DNA of 64,000 bases from Clostridia bacterium (GCA_017938645.1 JAGBBE010000101.1:1-64000); one strand, 5' to 3'; numbered from the stretch's first letter, positions 52,674 through 62,199 are shown. Made by a program: numbers and translations. The notes: generated by a model not told the origin, from the letters alone.

Positions 52674-52716
52674 CAAACTAACACACAGGGAAAGGATCGT
52701 TACAACTTTCACAAAA

Positions 52717-54432
52717 CTATTTTTTGTGTTTTTTCCAATCATCAGCGGCTTTCAGGATCGCTTTTGCGTGTGCAATGCCGCTTTCCTGCTGACTCTGTGT
52801 AACGCCCAGGAGCCTTGCAACCTCCTGCACCCTGCCTTCTTCGTTCAACGGAGTCACCTTGGATACAGTTCTTTCCCCTATTACTTCTTTGCGTACCAGA
52901 TACTGTGTATCAGCCATTGCTGCAATCTGCGCCAGGTGCGTTACGCACAGCACCTGATGGTAACGTGCAATAGACGCCATTTTTTCAGATACCACACCTG
53001 CAATGTGTCCGCTGATACCAGTATCAATCTCGTCGAAGATCATGCAGGGAATCCCGTCGTGCTCAGCGCCAGCCGTTTTCAGAGCCAGCATCAGGCGCGA
53101 CAGTTCGCCGCCGGATGCTGTTTTGTCCAGAGGTTTCAGCGGTTCGCCGGGATTGGGTGCGATATAGAAGCAAATGTGATCGTCGCCGTTGGGCGTAGGA
53201 ATTTTCTTCTGATCCGGCGGAAGCGGTTCAAATACACAGGCAAAACGTGTGTTACTCATGCCGAGATCGCGAAGTTCGGCTTCCATGATCTTCTCAAACC
53301 GTACTGCGAGCTTTTTGCGTTCTTCTGTAAGTTTGGCCGCAGCATTGCGGTAAGCAGCGAGCTTTTGCTTGTAGTCAGTTTCAGCGCGTTTGAGCCTTTC
53401 CTCCATGCTTCCCAAACGGGAAAGCTCCTCCCGAATTTCTTCGTGATGGAGAACCAGTTCATCTGCTGTCATACCATAACGTCGCTCGAGCTTACGGATC
53501 AGGTCGAGCCTGTCCTGAACTGCTTCACTTCTTTCTGGGTCAAAGCTGTCGTTTTCGAGAATCTCACGGAGTTCAATTCCCATTTCCTCCGCTTCGTAAT
53601 AGGCGCTCGAAAGACGGTCTGCAAGCATTTTAAAGCGGGGATCAATCTCTTCGATCAGCTGCATGGCTGCACAGGCATCGCGCAGCTTGCTGATGGCACT
53701 CTTCTCGCGTCCGCCGCCCATGACCTCTTCGTAGGCATTACGGACAGCAGTGTCGATCTTTTCAGCGCTGGCAAATTTCGTTTTCTCTGCTGCCAGTTGT
53801 TCTGCCTCTCCTTTTTCAAGCTGAGCGGCATCCAGCTCCTTCACACGTGTTTCCAGATAGGCCTGACGCTCGGCACGCTGGGCATTTTCTTTGCGAAGAG
53901 CAGAAAAACGGGAACTGCTCTCACGCCATGTGTGATACGCCTGGGCAGCTGCTGCCTGGTATTCGGCAAAATCCTTGTCTCCAAAGGAGTCAAGAAAAGA
54001 CATATGATTTTTGCTGTCCAGCAGACTTTGATGCTCATGCTGTCCATGAATATCAATCAGATAAGCAGTAACGCTTCGTAAAAAGGCAAGCGGAACAATC
54101 ACTCCGCACACGCGGCAAACATTCCGACCCTCGGCAGTGATTTCGCGACGGATGCTCATCAGACCGTCTTCTGCTTCAAGCTCCTGCTCCTGAAGGAGTG
54201 CAAGAACACGCGGACATGCAGAAACATCAATCAGAGCCTCGACAGAAGCCTTCTCGCAGCCTGAACGGATCAGACCACGGTCAGCGCGTTCGCCAAGCAT
54301 CAGATTGATGCTGTCGACAATGATGGATTTACCAGCGCCAGTTTCGCCGCTGAGCACATGCATGCCATTGCCGAATTCAATATGCAGTTGTTCGATCAGT
54401 GCAATATTGCGCACTGTCATCGACACAAGCAT
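52717..54432 (-). CDS. recN: DNA repair protein RecN
   Basis: An SMC-like ATPase that helps repair double-strand breaks. The 571-residue protein has Walker A SGETGAGKS (about 29-37), two coiled-coil arms around a hinge, the signature TASGGELSRLMLALK, and Walker B MIFDEIDTGISG. Length and opening (VRNIALIEQLHIEF) match the family. The site AAAGGAAAG precedes the ATG. It lies 29 bases after argR; in other Clostridia spoIVB and spo0A often come next, but here the Rnf operon begins. Confidence 0.96.
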   Translation of the reverse strand: MLVSMTVRNIALIEQLHIEFGNGMHVLSGETGAGKSIIVDSINLMLGERADRGLIRSGCEKASVEALIDVSACPRVLALLQEQELEAEDGLMSIRREITAEGRNVCRVCGVIVPLAFLRSVTAYLIDIHGQHEHQSLLDSKNHMSFLDSFGDKDFAEYQAAAAQAYHTWRESSSRFSALRKENAQRAERQAYLETRVKELDAAQLEKGEAEQLAAEKTKFASAEKIDTAVRNAYEEVMGGGREKSAISKLRDACAAMQLIEEIDPRFKMLADRLSSAYYEAEEMGIELREILENDSFDPERSEAVQDRLDLIRKLERRYGMTADELVLHHEEIREELSRLGSMEERLKRAETDYKQKLAAYRNAAAKLTEERKKLAVRFEKIMEAELRDLGMSNTRFACVFEPLPPDQKKIPTPNGDDHICFYIAPNPGEPLKPLDKTASGGELSRLMLALKTAGAEHDGIPCMIFDEIDTGISGHIAGVVSEKMASIARYHQVLCVTHLAQIAAMADTQYLVRKEVIGERTVSKVTPLNEEGRVQEVARLLGVTQSQQESGIAHAKAILKAADDWKKHKK

Positions 54433-54461
54433 AGCAAGACTTTCCTTTCGTATCAGATGCC

Positions 54462-54914
54462 TTAGCGGCGAATCATCGCATTGAGGCGGTCAACAACAGA
54501 CTTGACCTCTTCAACGCTTCTGACAATCATCAGAATGGTGTTTTCACCAGCAATTGTTCCCAGAATTTCAGGCCATTGCAGGCTGTCGATGGTTTCCGCA
54601 GCAATGCTGGCGCTTGCGGAAAGCGTCTTGAGAATGATCTGGTTATATGCATAGCTGATGCTGATCACTGTCTCGCTGAACATGCGAACCAGACGCTCAT
54701 TGAGGCCGTTTTCGTTCTTGTCGGATGTGACATAGCGGTAGGAACCATCCCCGGAGAGCGCTTTAACAAGCCGGAGTTCTTTGATATCACGTGACACAGT
54801 CGCCTGAGTCACCTGAAAACCATGACTGCGAAGAGCATCCGCAAGCTCTTCCTGCGTTTCAATAGCCTGGTCAGCGATGATTTCCAAAATAGCAATCTGT
54901 CGGGCCGATTTCAT
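54462..54914 (-). CDS. argR: Arginine repressor ArgR/AhrC
   Basis: A hexameric regulator of arginine metabolism. The 150-residue protein has an N-terminal winged helix (about 1-70, with TQATVSRDIKELRLVK) and a C-terminal arginine-binding domain with GTIAGENTILMIVRS. It sits in the usual clostridial place between nadK and recN. An AAGGAG site is 12 bases before the ATG, a little long. A candidate ARG box overlaps the promoter of this operon. Confidence 0.95.
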   Translation of the reverse strand: MKSARQIAILEIIADQAIETQEELADALRSHGFQVTQATVSRDIKELRLVKALSGDGSYRYVTSDKNENGLNERLVRMFSETVISISYAYNQIILKTLSASASIAAETIDSLQWPEILGTIAGENTILMIVRSVEEVKSVVDRLNAMIRR

Positions 54915-54932
54915 TGGTATACACGCTCCTTA

Positions 54933-55772
54933 TCAACAGCTCCACTCAGTAAGCTTCACTCTGATTTTGCTGAAGAAACTGCGGGGCTCCAATCGGATAA
55001 ACCGTGCCGGTCTATCTGCACGGGTAATCAGCAGTTCGTGTCCGCCCGGAAACTCGATGGGCTCACGTCCATCCACCGAAATCATAGCGCTTCTCTCTTC
55101 GGTAAGAAGAATCGAAATGCTTTGCGATGCAGACGTTACCACCGGACGGTGCTGGAGAGAATGCGGACAAATCGGTGTAATCAGCATGCATTCCACTTCG
55201 GGACAGACCAACGGTCCACCCGCAGAGAGAGAATAGCCGGTTGAACCGGTCGGCGTGGAAACAATCAAACCGTCCGCAACGAAATGGCCGACCAATTCAC
55301 CGTTTACACGTGCATCCATGCCAATCAGACGAGAATAACCGCCGCGGCTTACGACGATATCATTGAGCGCAAGTCCCATTCTCCCATCGATGGTTGCTTC
55401 AAGCATCATGCGTTCTTCGACGCGGTATTCGTCTCTGGCAAGAAGGCTGCAAGCCTGATCGAGATGATCCAATTCAACCTCGGTCAGAAAGCCGACCCGT
55501 CCGATATTGATTCCCAGCACAGGCAGATCAACCTGCAAAGCCAGAGCATTGGCACGAAGCAGCGTTCCATCGCCGCCAAGCGCGACAATGGCGTCGCATT
55601 GCGAAGCATCAAGCTCAGCAAAAAGGCCCTTCGCCTTATCGCCGAGCTTGTTATGCAGCCACGGTTCTGCCGAAACGCTGATTCCGGATTTTTGAAACGC
55701 TTCCGTTACTTCAGCAGCAAGCGTCATGGTATCTGGTTTGCGCTGATGCATCAGCATATAAACATTTTTCAT
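54933..55772 (-). CDS. nadK: NAD kinase
   Basis: Phosphorylates NAD to NADP. The 279-residue protein shows the ALGGDGTLLRAN motif (GGDG catalytic segment), GINIGRVGFLTEV and STPTGSTGYSLSAGGP. The reading frame is open 17 codons further upstream, but the chosen ATG has AAAGGCGG in front and gives the family's normal N-terminus. It is first in nadK-argR-recN, with its own promoter after tlyA. Confidence 0.95.
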   Translation of the reverse strand: MKNVYMLMHQRKPDTMTLAAEVTEAFQKSGISVSAEPWLHNKLGDKAKGLFAELDASQCDAIVALGGDGTLLRANALALQVDLPVLGINIGRVGFLTEVELDHLDQACSLLARDEYRVEERMMLEATIDGRMGLALNDIVVSRGGYSRLIGMDARVNGELVGHFVADGLIVSTPTGSTGYSLSAGGPLVCPEVECMLITPICPHSLQHRPVVTSASQSISILLTEERSAMISVDGREPIEFPGGHELLITRADRPARFIRLEPRSFFSKIRVKLTEWSC

Positions 55773-55794
55773 CACGACGCCGCCTTTCTGAAAT

Positions 55795-55823
55795 AGTATA
55801 ACACAGTTTGCATAACTATGCAA
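55795..55823 (-). promoter_or_regulatory. Promoter of nadK-argR-recN
   Basis: TTGCAT and TATACT are 17 bases apart on the minus strand, about 25 bases before the nadK start codon. The -35 box lies inside the repeated TATGCA elements described separately. Confidence 0.7.
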
Positions 55824-55832
55824 CTATGCATA
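55809..55832. promoter_or_regulatory. Candidate ArgR operator (ARG box) over the nadK promoter
   Basis: The dyad TGCAT-AACT-ATGCA is followed by a second copy of ACTATGCA and the palindrome TATGCATA. The 5-4-5 geometry is that of the ARG box core (TGAAT-WWWW-ATTCA), with A replaced by C in each arm. It overlaps the -35 box and spacer, so a bound protein would block transcription. The assignment to ArgR is inference from geometry and from argR being in this operon. Confidence 0.5.
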
Positions 55833-55849
55833 AATCGTTAAGAAACCGT

Positions 55850-56665
55850 TCAATCTTTGGCCAGCGTCTTATGCGCAGCAGAAACAACTTCTTTGATTCT
55901 TTCTAAATCCACCTGAGTTACAGCCAATTCAGCAGGAAGAAGCTCAGTGATGTATTCGATATTGCCTTCCGGTCCGGTGATCGGCGAAAAATCAAGCTGC
56001 GACATAGCATAACCGAAACTTGGTACAAAAGCCGCAATGTCCTCGATTACCTGACGATGTACCGCAGGATCGCGTACAACGCCCTTCTTCCCCACATGTT
56101 CACGTCCTGCTTCAAACTGAGGTTTGATGAGAATACAGAAACGTCCCTTGCCGTCCATGAGGCCTGCTGCTACAGGAAGAATCAGCTTTACAGAGATGAA
56201 AGAAACGTCCATTACCGTCAGATCTGGGACACATGGAATTTCCTCATGTGTGAGATAACGCGCATTTGTACGTTCCAGAACCGTCACTCGCTCGTCACTT
56301 CGGATCTTCCAGTCGAGCTGGCCATACCCAACGTCGATTGCATATACATGGCTTGCGCCATTCTGCAGAAGAACATCTGTGAAACCGCCGGTAGCAGCTC
56401 CGATATCCATAGCAGTCTGACCGGTTACGTCCACGTTGAAAACACGAAGCGCCTTGTCAAGTTTGAGCGCGCCGCGTCCCACAAAAGGATGCGTATGTCC
56501 GCGGACGATCAACTCGGCATCCTCAGTGACCTTTTCTGACGCTTTGAGTACCTTGACTTCTTTCACATAGACCTGTCCAGCCATAATCAGCGCCTGCGCA
56601 CGTTCACGGCTGGGAGCAAGTCCCTGACGAACCAGCGCAAGATCTACGCGCAGTTTATCTGCCAT
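55850..56665 (-). CDS. tlyA: TlyA-family rRNA 2'-O-methyltransferase
   Basis: A SAM-dependent methyltransferase of the hemolysin-A/TlyA group, which in some bacteria methylates ribose in 16S and 23S rRNA. The 271-residue protein has an N-terminal S4 RNA-binding domain (about 4-64) and an FtsJ-like domain with SAM motif MDIGAATGGFTDVLLQNGA (about 91-109), and the K-D-K-E-type residues in order (including LIKPQFEAGRE). It starts inside the end of dxs (11-base overlap), as often in Clostridia. Confidence 0.94.
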   Translation of the reverse strand: MADKLRVDLALVRQGLAPSRERAQALIMAGQVYVKEVKVLKASEKVTEDAELIVRGHTHPFVGRGALKLDKALRVFNVDVTGQTAMDIGAATGGFTDVLLQNGASHVYAIDVGYGQLDWKIRSDERVTVLERTNARYLTHEEIPCVPDLTVMDVSFISVKLILPVAAGLMDGKGRFCILIKPQFEAGREHVGKKGVVRDPAVHRQVIEDIAAFVPSFGYAMSQLDFSPITGPEGNIEYITELLPAELAVTQVDLERIKEVVSAAHKTLAKD

Positions 56666-58538
56666 TGTCAGCTACACTCTCTTTCAAATGCTTTCGTACC
56701 ATGGCGGCAATTCCAGCGTCATCCAGTCCGACCTCTTCCAAAAGGTGCTTATGGTCGCCATGCTGAATAAAACGGTCTTCAATGGCGATGGGAATGATCG
56801 GATGATTCATCTGATGCTCAGCCGCCCATTCAAGCACAGAGCTTCCAAATCCGCCCATGAGGACATGCTCTTCGATGGTAAAAACCGTACGTCCGCTGTC
56901 GAAAATCTTCTTCAGGCACTCGTGATCCAAAGGCTTGATAGTAGAAGCGTTTACGACCTCCAGATCAATGCCCTCCTGCGCAAGACCGTCTGCAACGCGT
57001 AAAGCCGCAGCCGTCATGCTTCCGGCAGCAAGGATGACCGCATCTGATCCCTTGCGAAGTAGCTCCCACTTTCCAGCCTTGAAGGAGGAAATCTGGTAGG
57101 AATCCGGCAGCTTTTCGGCGCTCTTGGGATAGCGGATTGAACACGGCACATTCATTTCGGCCGTAGCTTTGATCATCAGTTCCAGTTCTTTTGCGTCAGC
57201 AGGCGCAAGTACTGTCATACCCGGAATATGCCTCAGGTAAGAATAATCATACAATCCCTGATGTGACTGACCGTCTTCATTGGAAATGCCCGCACGATCC
57301 AGCAAAAACACCACCGGGAGCTGCTGGATGCATACGTCATGCAGCACCTGATCATATCCGCGCTGCAGGAAGGTAGAATACACAAAGAAATAGGGTCTTA
57401 TTCCGCCTGAGGCCATACCCGCACAAAGCGTTACTGCATGCTCCTCAGCAATACCGACATCAAGGAAACGATCCGGATATGCCTTCTGGAACTGACTGGT
57501 ACAGGTTCCAAGCGGCATCGCTGCAGTAACTGCAACAATACGCTTGTCCTTTGCGGCCATCTCGATGAGGGTTCGATTGGCAACTGAGCCATTGGAAACG
57601 GAAGAAGAACTGTTCATCTTGCCGCTTTCAACAAGGAAAGGCGGAGTGCCATGGAAATCCTCCGGTTTGCTTTCGGCTCGGTGATAGCCATAACCCTTCT
57701 TGGTAATGCAGTGAATCACGACAGGCTCGTCGAAATGCTTTGCCTGTTCAAGAATACGTTCAACCGCGAACTGATCGTTGCCATTGATGGGACCCAAATA
57801 GCGAAAACCGAGCGCAGAGAAAAAGCCTTCGTCGACAAAAGCGCTCTTGACCATCTGCTTGGTACGATGAATTACGCGGTAGAGCGGTTCGCCAACAACC
57901 GGAATCCTCGCAAGTTTGCTTCGTACCTGTTTTTTGGTGCTGTTCCAGCCGACGCTGGCGCGCAGGTGCGAAAGATAACGGCTGAGCGCGCCGACATTCT
58001 TCGCAATGGACATTTCGTTGTCATTGAGAAGAAGAATCATGCGTGTCTTGCTGTTGCCGCAATCGTTGAGCGCCTCATAGCACATGCCTCCGGTCAGCGC
58101 GCCGTCGCCGACAACAGCAACCACATGATGGCTTTCCCCCATCAGATCCCTCGCCCTTGCAAAACCAAGAGCAGCAGAGATCGCAGTGGAGGCGTGTCCG
58201 GCTTCAAAACAGTCGTATTCACTTTCGCACCGACGCGGAAAACCAGAGATACCGCCATATGTACGGATGGTATCAAAGGCTTGATAGCGTCCGGTGAGCA
58301 GCTTATGCGCATAAGTCTGGTGTCCTACATCGAAAACGATCTTGTCCTTGGGCGCGTCAAAAACACGGTGGAGGGCAAGTGTGATTTCGACGATGCCCAG
58401 ATTGGAGGACAGATGTCCGCCATTCTGAGATACCGTCTGGATGATTTTTGTCCGGATATCATCCGCAAGCTCTTCGCATTCTTCGCGGTTGAGATTACGG
58501 ATATCAGACGGCTGATGAATGTGAGAAAGTTCGGCCAT
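56655..58538 (-). CDS. dxs: 1-deoxy-D-xylulose-5-phosphate synthase
   Basis: First enzyme of the non-mevalonate isoprenoid pathway: joins pyruvate and glyceraldehyde-3-phosphate with thiamine diphosphate. The 627-residue protein has the TPP motif GDGALTGGMCYEALN with NDNEMSIAKNVG, FDVGHQTYAHK, and the C-terminal transketolase domain with DVGIAEEHAVTLCAGMA. An AAAGGAG site precedes the ATG. It lies 15 bases after ddl. Confidence 0.97.
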   Translation of the reverse strand: MAELSHIHQPSDIRNLNREECEELADDIRTKIIQTVSQNGGHLSSNLGIVEITLALHRVFDAPKDKIVFDVGHQTYAHKLLTGRYQAFDTIRTYGGISGFPRRCESEYDCFEAGHASTAISAALGFARARDLMGESHHVVAVVGDGALTGGMCYEALNDCGNSKTRMILLLNDNEMSIAKNVGALSRYLSHLRASVGWNSTKKQVRSKLARIPVVGEPLYRVIHRTKQMVKSAFVDEGFFSALGFRYLGPINGNDQFAVERILEQAKHFDEPVVIHCITKKGYGYHRAESKPEDFHGTPPFLVESGKMNSSSSVSNGSVANRTLIEMAAKDKRIVAVTAAMPLGTCTSQFQKAYPDRFLDVGIAEEHAVTLCAGMASGGIRPYFFVYSTFLQRGYDQVLHDVCIQQLPVVFLLDRAGISNEDGQSHQGLYDYSYLRHIPGMTVLAPADAKELELMIKATAEMNVPCSIRYPKSAEKLPDSYQISSFKAGKWELLRKGSDAVILAAGSMTAAALRVADGLAQEGIDLEVVNASTIKPLDHECLKKIFDSGRTVFTIEEHVLMGGFGSSVLEWAAEHQMNHPIIPIAIEDRFIQHGDHKHLLEEVGLDDAGIAAMVRKHLKESVADNGR

Positions 58539-58553
58539 AATGCTCCTTTTGTA

Positions 58554-59762
58554 TCAGCCAAGCTTGGAACCGTTCTTGGGGCCAGCCTTGCCGCCCAGCG
58601 ATACATCGCTGAGAATGCTGGAGGAATATGCGTAGTTGCTGTCGTCCTTGTCCTGACGTGCTTCCATGGCGAAAGCGACAAGCTTGTCGATCATTTCAGC
58701 ATAAGGAAGCTTCGTTGCTTCCCACAGATAGAAAGCCATGGATCCGGGAATGGTGTTGATCTCGGTAATATACAGTCCGTTGTTCGCGGCGTCGAACATA
58801 TAGTCGATACGTACCACGCCTCTGCAGTCGAGATTGTTAAAGATATCAACCGAAAGCTTCTGAATCTTTTCTCGAAGTTCAGGTTCAATAGGCGCAGGCA
58901 GAACTCGCTTGAGCGAGGCCATGCCCTTGCTTCCTCCGGATGCGCCGTATTTGTCCAGATAGCTGAGCAGGTCGCCGCCAGTCACAGGCATCTCGATTTC
59001 GCTAGCCTCAGCCTCTCCGTTATATCCGAGCACAGAGCAGTTCAGCTCTAACGGTTTGTTGAGGCCCTGTTCGATAAGTACCTTGCGGTCGAAATCAAAG
59101 GCAAGCTCCAGCGCTTCTTCCAGTTCAGCACGATTATTCGCACGGCTGACGCCGATGGAAGAGCCCAGAGAAGCCGGCTTGACGAAGACAGGATAAGGAA
59201 GTTCTTTCTCGATGGAATCCATCACAAGAGCGCGATCCTTTTCCCACGCACGACGGAGAAACCAGCATCCCGGAAGCACAGGAAATCCTGCACCGCGGAA
59301 GAACTGCTTCATGTAAACCTTATCCATGCCAAGCGCGCTTGCGCCAACGCCAGCGCTGGCATACGGGATGTTGCACAATTCCAGCAGGCCCTGAATCGTG
59401 CCATCCTCGCCGTGCATGCCATGGAACACAGGAATGGCACAATCAATTCTGGCAACAACCACTTCCCTGTCCTTGCCAAGAAGGCCCTTGCCGTGCTCAA
59501 TGCGGGTCAATGCACCGGAACCGGCGGTAATATCCAGATTTACGCGAACAATGCCCTTTTTCATCGGGTCAAAGTTGGTATAGGTGGACATTTCAAACAG
59601 CGCTTCACCGGTAAACCATTCACCCTGTTTGCTGATATAGACAGGAATTACATCATACTTTTCGCGGTTAACAGCGCGCATCAGCTGTACTGCGCTGATG
59701 ATCGATACATCATGCTCACAGGTGCGGCTTCCATAAAAGACGCCCAGTTGCAGCTTGCTCAT
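58554..59762 (-). CDS. ddl: D-alanine--D-alanine ligase
   Basis: Joins two D-Ala for the peptidoglycan stem. The 402-residue protein is an ATP-grasp enzyme with FHGMHGEDGTIQGLLE, VKPASLGSSIGV (the catalytic Ser region), the omega-loop LDKYGASGG and the metal site EINTIPGSMAFYLWE. It is about 40 residues longer than usual, partly from a Gly/Lys-rich C-terminal tail (about 380-402). The KYG loop fits D-Ala rather than D-lactate as second substrate, though this is a weak guide. GGAGG before the ATG; it follows the MurF-like gene after 17 bases. Confidence 0.93.
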   Translation of the reverse strand: MSKLQLGVFYGSRTCEHDVSIISAVQLMRAVNREKYDVIPVYISKQGEWFTGEALFEMSTYTNFDPMKKGIVRVNLDITAGSGALTRIEHGKGLLGKDREVVVARIDCAIPVFHGMHGEDGTIQGLLELCNIPYASAGVGASALGMDKVYMKQFFRGAGFPVLPGCWFLRRAWEKDRALVMDSIEKELPYPVFVKPASLGSSIGVSRANNRAELEEALELAFDFDRKVLIEQGLNKPLELNCSVLGYNGEAEASEIEMPVTGGDLLSYLDKYGASGGSKGMASLKRVLPAPIEPELREKIQKLSVDIFNNLDCRGVVRIDYMFDAANNGLYITEINTIPGSMAFYLWEATKLPYAEMIDKLVAFAMEARQDKDDSNYAYSSSILSDVSLGGKAGPKNGSKLG

Positions 59763-59779
59763 TTTCTATTCCTCCAAAA

Positions 59780-61405
59780 TCAAGCTTCCTGATAATGATC
59801 CGGAAGATCGTTTTCATACAGAACTGTATCTGTCGGTCGAACCATGGAATGCAAAAGACGTGTAGACGCATCCAGACTGTCAACCCGATGAATATCTTCC
59901 TCCGGGAAACCAGCTTCCATAAGGCCCTCGACAATTGGAAGCGTGCGGTTTTTGCCCACAAGAATTGCCACATCCACGCACCCTGCCATTTCACGGCCAA
60001 ACTCGCGGTTGTATTCATCTTCCTTTTCGCCAAGTTCAACCATACCAGGAGTAATGATTATCCTGCGCTGCGGGAATTCCTTGAGAACATGCAGCGCTGC
60101 TTTCGCACCAACGGGGTTGGAGTTGAACGCATCATTGATGATGGTGAATGCACCCGGACGTGTCATCAGTTCAAGACGGTTCTTGACGATCTGCAGCTTT
60201 TCGATACCGTGCGAGATCTGTCGCAGAGTGAGGCCGAGATCGCTTGCAGCCATTGCAGCAAGCAGAATATTCTGGATATTATGTTCACCCAGCAGACGGG
60301 TATGACATTCGATGCTTCCTTTGTCTCGGATATGCAGCTGGAACGTACTTCCCTGCGAAGAAACACGGATATCCTCACACCAGCAGTCGCACTTGTCAGC
60401 ATCTTTTCCGCAGAGCTTCTTCGGACGCTGCGTTTTTTCATACATCTGGGTGCAATAAGCGCCGTCGTCGTAGAAATAACAGTTTCCATCTGCAGGCAGA
60501 CCTTCAATCAGCTCGTACTTTGTCTTTGCGACACGTTCAATGGTTTTGAAGGTTTCGAGATGCTGAGGGCCAACAGAGGTAACAATGCCGATCTGAGGCT
60601 TAACCAGACGGCACATTTCCTTGATATCACCCACATGACGTGCGCCCATCTCGCCGACAAACACCTGATAGGAAGGCGTCAGCCGCTCACGAATGGCACG
60701 CGAAACGCCCATAGGCGTATTAAAGCTGGCAGGCGTGATTAGGGTCGGATACTTTTCGCTCAGAATCGTACCAAGAATATGCTTGACGGACGTCTTGCCA
60801 TAACTGCCGGTGATACCGATGCGAATCAGACGGTCGTTGGCAAGAAGTTTTCGGCGGGCATCGCGGAAATAACACTCGCTGATCGCCTTTTCAATCGGCC
60901 ACGCAAGAAGGCCGCTGAGCGCTACAATCAGAGGGAGAAACACAGGCCAAATGAAAGCGAACGAAGCTGCGACAGAGCTGTTTGCAAACAAACTGATCAA
61001 TGTCATTACAACGACGTGTACGACGTATAGCCTCTTCACACGACTTGTAATAACGAACTTCTTTTTGGCATGCTTTTCGTTGAAAACCTTAGCAATCAGC
61101 AGTCCAACGACAACATTCAGACCCAGCGACAAAATGCTGAACAGAATCAGAAGAGGAACAGGTGTGATAACATACAGCCCTAAAATGGCGAGCAGATATG
61201 TTATAGCAACCATGCCGACGCTTGCACAAATTCCAGGCAGCAGACTATGACGCCAATTGCGTTTTAACGTGCGGAAGTATCCGGGAAACTGATAGCTTTC
61301 AAGCTGAAAATAATGCAGAAGTGTACGAGATGCAAAGATACAGCTCAAGACCGGCGCAATGATAAATGTCCATTTCAGCAAAGGGGCCGTGATCGCATGA
61401 ATCAT
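59780..61405 (-). CDS. murF: MurF-like ligase with an N-terminal membrane domain
   Basis: A Mur ligase of the MurF type, which adds D-Ala-D-Ala to the UDP-MurNAc-tripeptide. The 541-residue protein keeps the central ATPase (GITGSYGKTSVKH, Walker A at 197-205; GEMGARHVGDI; TSVGPQHLETF) and the C-terminal ligase domain (NDAFNSNPVGAKAAL, TPGMVELGEKE). The usual N-terminal UDP-substrate domain is not visible; instead residues 1-170 hold about five hydrophobic spans. The start codon overlaps the stop codon of the alpha/beta hydrolase gene (ATGA), with GGAGG in front. Next to ddl, as MurF normally is. It may be the cell's MurF or an accessory ligase. Confidence 0.85.
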   Translation of the reverse strand: MIHAITAPLLKWTFIIAPVLSCIFASRTLLHYFQLESYQFPGYFRTLKRNWRHSLLPGICASVGMVAITYLLAILGLYVITPVPLLILFSILSLGLNVVVGLLIAKVFNEKHAKKKFVITSRVKRLYVVHVVVMTLISLFANSSVAASFAFIWPVFLPLIVALSGLLAWPIEKAISECYFRDARRKLLANDRLIRIGITGSYGKTSVKHILGTILSEKYPTLITPASFNTPMGVSRAIRERLTPSYQVFVGEMGARHVGDIKEMCRLVKPQIGIVTSVGPQHLETFKTIERVAKTKYELIEGLPADGNCYFYDDGAYCTQMYEKTQRPKKLCGKDADKCDCWCEDIRVSSQGSTFQLHIRDKGSIECHTRLLGEHNIQNILLAAMAASDLGLTLRQISHGIEKLQIVKNRLELMTRPGAFTIINDAFNSNPVGAKAALHVLKEFPQRRIIITPGMVELGEKEDEYNREFGREMAGCVDVAILVGKNRTLPIVEGLMEAGFPEEDIHRVDSLDASTRLLHSMVRPTDTVLYENDLPDHYQEA

Positions 61406-62199
61406 GCAGCATTTCCTCCCCAGAAAAATGTTTCAACGATGACACGGAAGCGCTGGGATTCTTCCAAAAAGGCAAAATGACTCCGGCCGTCAAAAACAAC
61501 AAGTCCAGCATCCGGAATTTCCTTTTCCATCTTCTGACCCATCCAAAGCGGCGTTTCGGTGTCGTTGCTGCCCCAGATCAGCAGTGTGGAAGCCTTTACT
61601 TTCGGCAAAAGATCCGACAGATCCTGATTGATCACTTTAACAAACGTTTGGCGCATGTTTGCATTCAATCGTTTATAATCCTCGGAACCGTACTTCTGAA
61701 CAAGTTTCTCCTGAAGATTTGCAACAATCCCTTTGAGGAAGGATACACTCTCAAAATGCTGAAGCAGCGCTTTCAGCTTCTTATACTGCAGCTGTTTCTT
61801 AGTCTGCGTCTGCGCAGCAGGTTTCCGAATACCCGCGCCGCCCGTAATGACCATTTTGTCAACCAGCTGAGGCTGGTGGGCAGCGATCCACAACGCAACT
61901 CTTCCGCCAAAGGAATGCGCGACAATATTTACTTTCGAAATAGAGAGCTTAGAGAGAAGTCCAAGAATCTGCTCAGCATACTCCGGCACTCCCCATGGCA
62001 CAGAAGGTTCGCCGCTCTGTCCATGTCCCGGAAAGTCAACAGAAAGCACCGACACATGCTTGCAGAACTCATTTTGAAACATCGAATAGATGGAGCCATC
62101 ACAGCCCCAGCCATGCAAAAACAATATGACGGGCGCATCGCTGCCTTCCAACTGGTCATAGCGGTAGGCAATGCGGCAATCGCAAATCAAAGCTTCCAC
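61402..62199 (-). CDS. Alpha/beta-fold hydrolase
   Basis: A cytoplasmic 265-residue hydrolase with an intact triad: nucleophile Ser96 in VAHSFGGR, the oxyanion HGWG segment (about 29-32), the acid in LIWGSNDTETP and the His in DGRSHFAFLEE near the end. Length and motifs match the general esterase/peroxidase-like group; the substrate is unknown. The GTG start is chosen for the AAGGTGG site 8 bases before it; a TTG 24 bases upstream is the alternative. It overlaps murF by 4 bases, so it is the first gene of a murF-ddl-dxs-tlyA run. Confidence 0.88.
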   Translation of the reverse strand: MEALICDCRIAYRYDQLEGSDAPVILFLHGWGCDGSIYSMFQNEFCKHVSVLSVDFPGHGQSGEPSVPWGVPEYAEQILGLLSKLSISKVNIVAHSFGGRVALWIAAHQPQLVDKMVITGGAGIRKPAAQTQTKKQLQYKKLKALLQHFESVSFLKGIVANLQEKLVQKYGSEDYKRLNANMRQTFVKVINQDLSDLLPKVKASTLLIWGSNDTETPLWMGQKMEKEIPDAGLVVFDGRSHFAFLEESQRFRVIVETFFWGGNAA

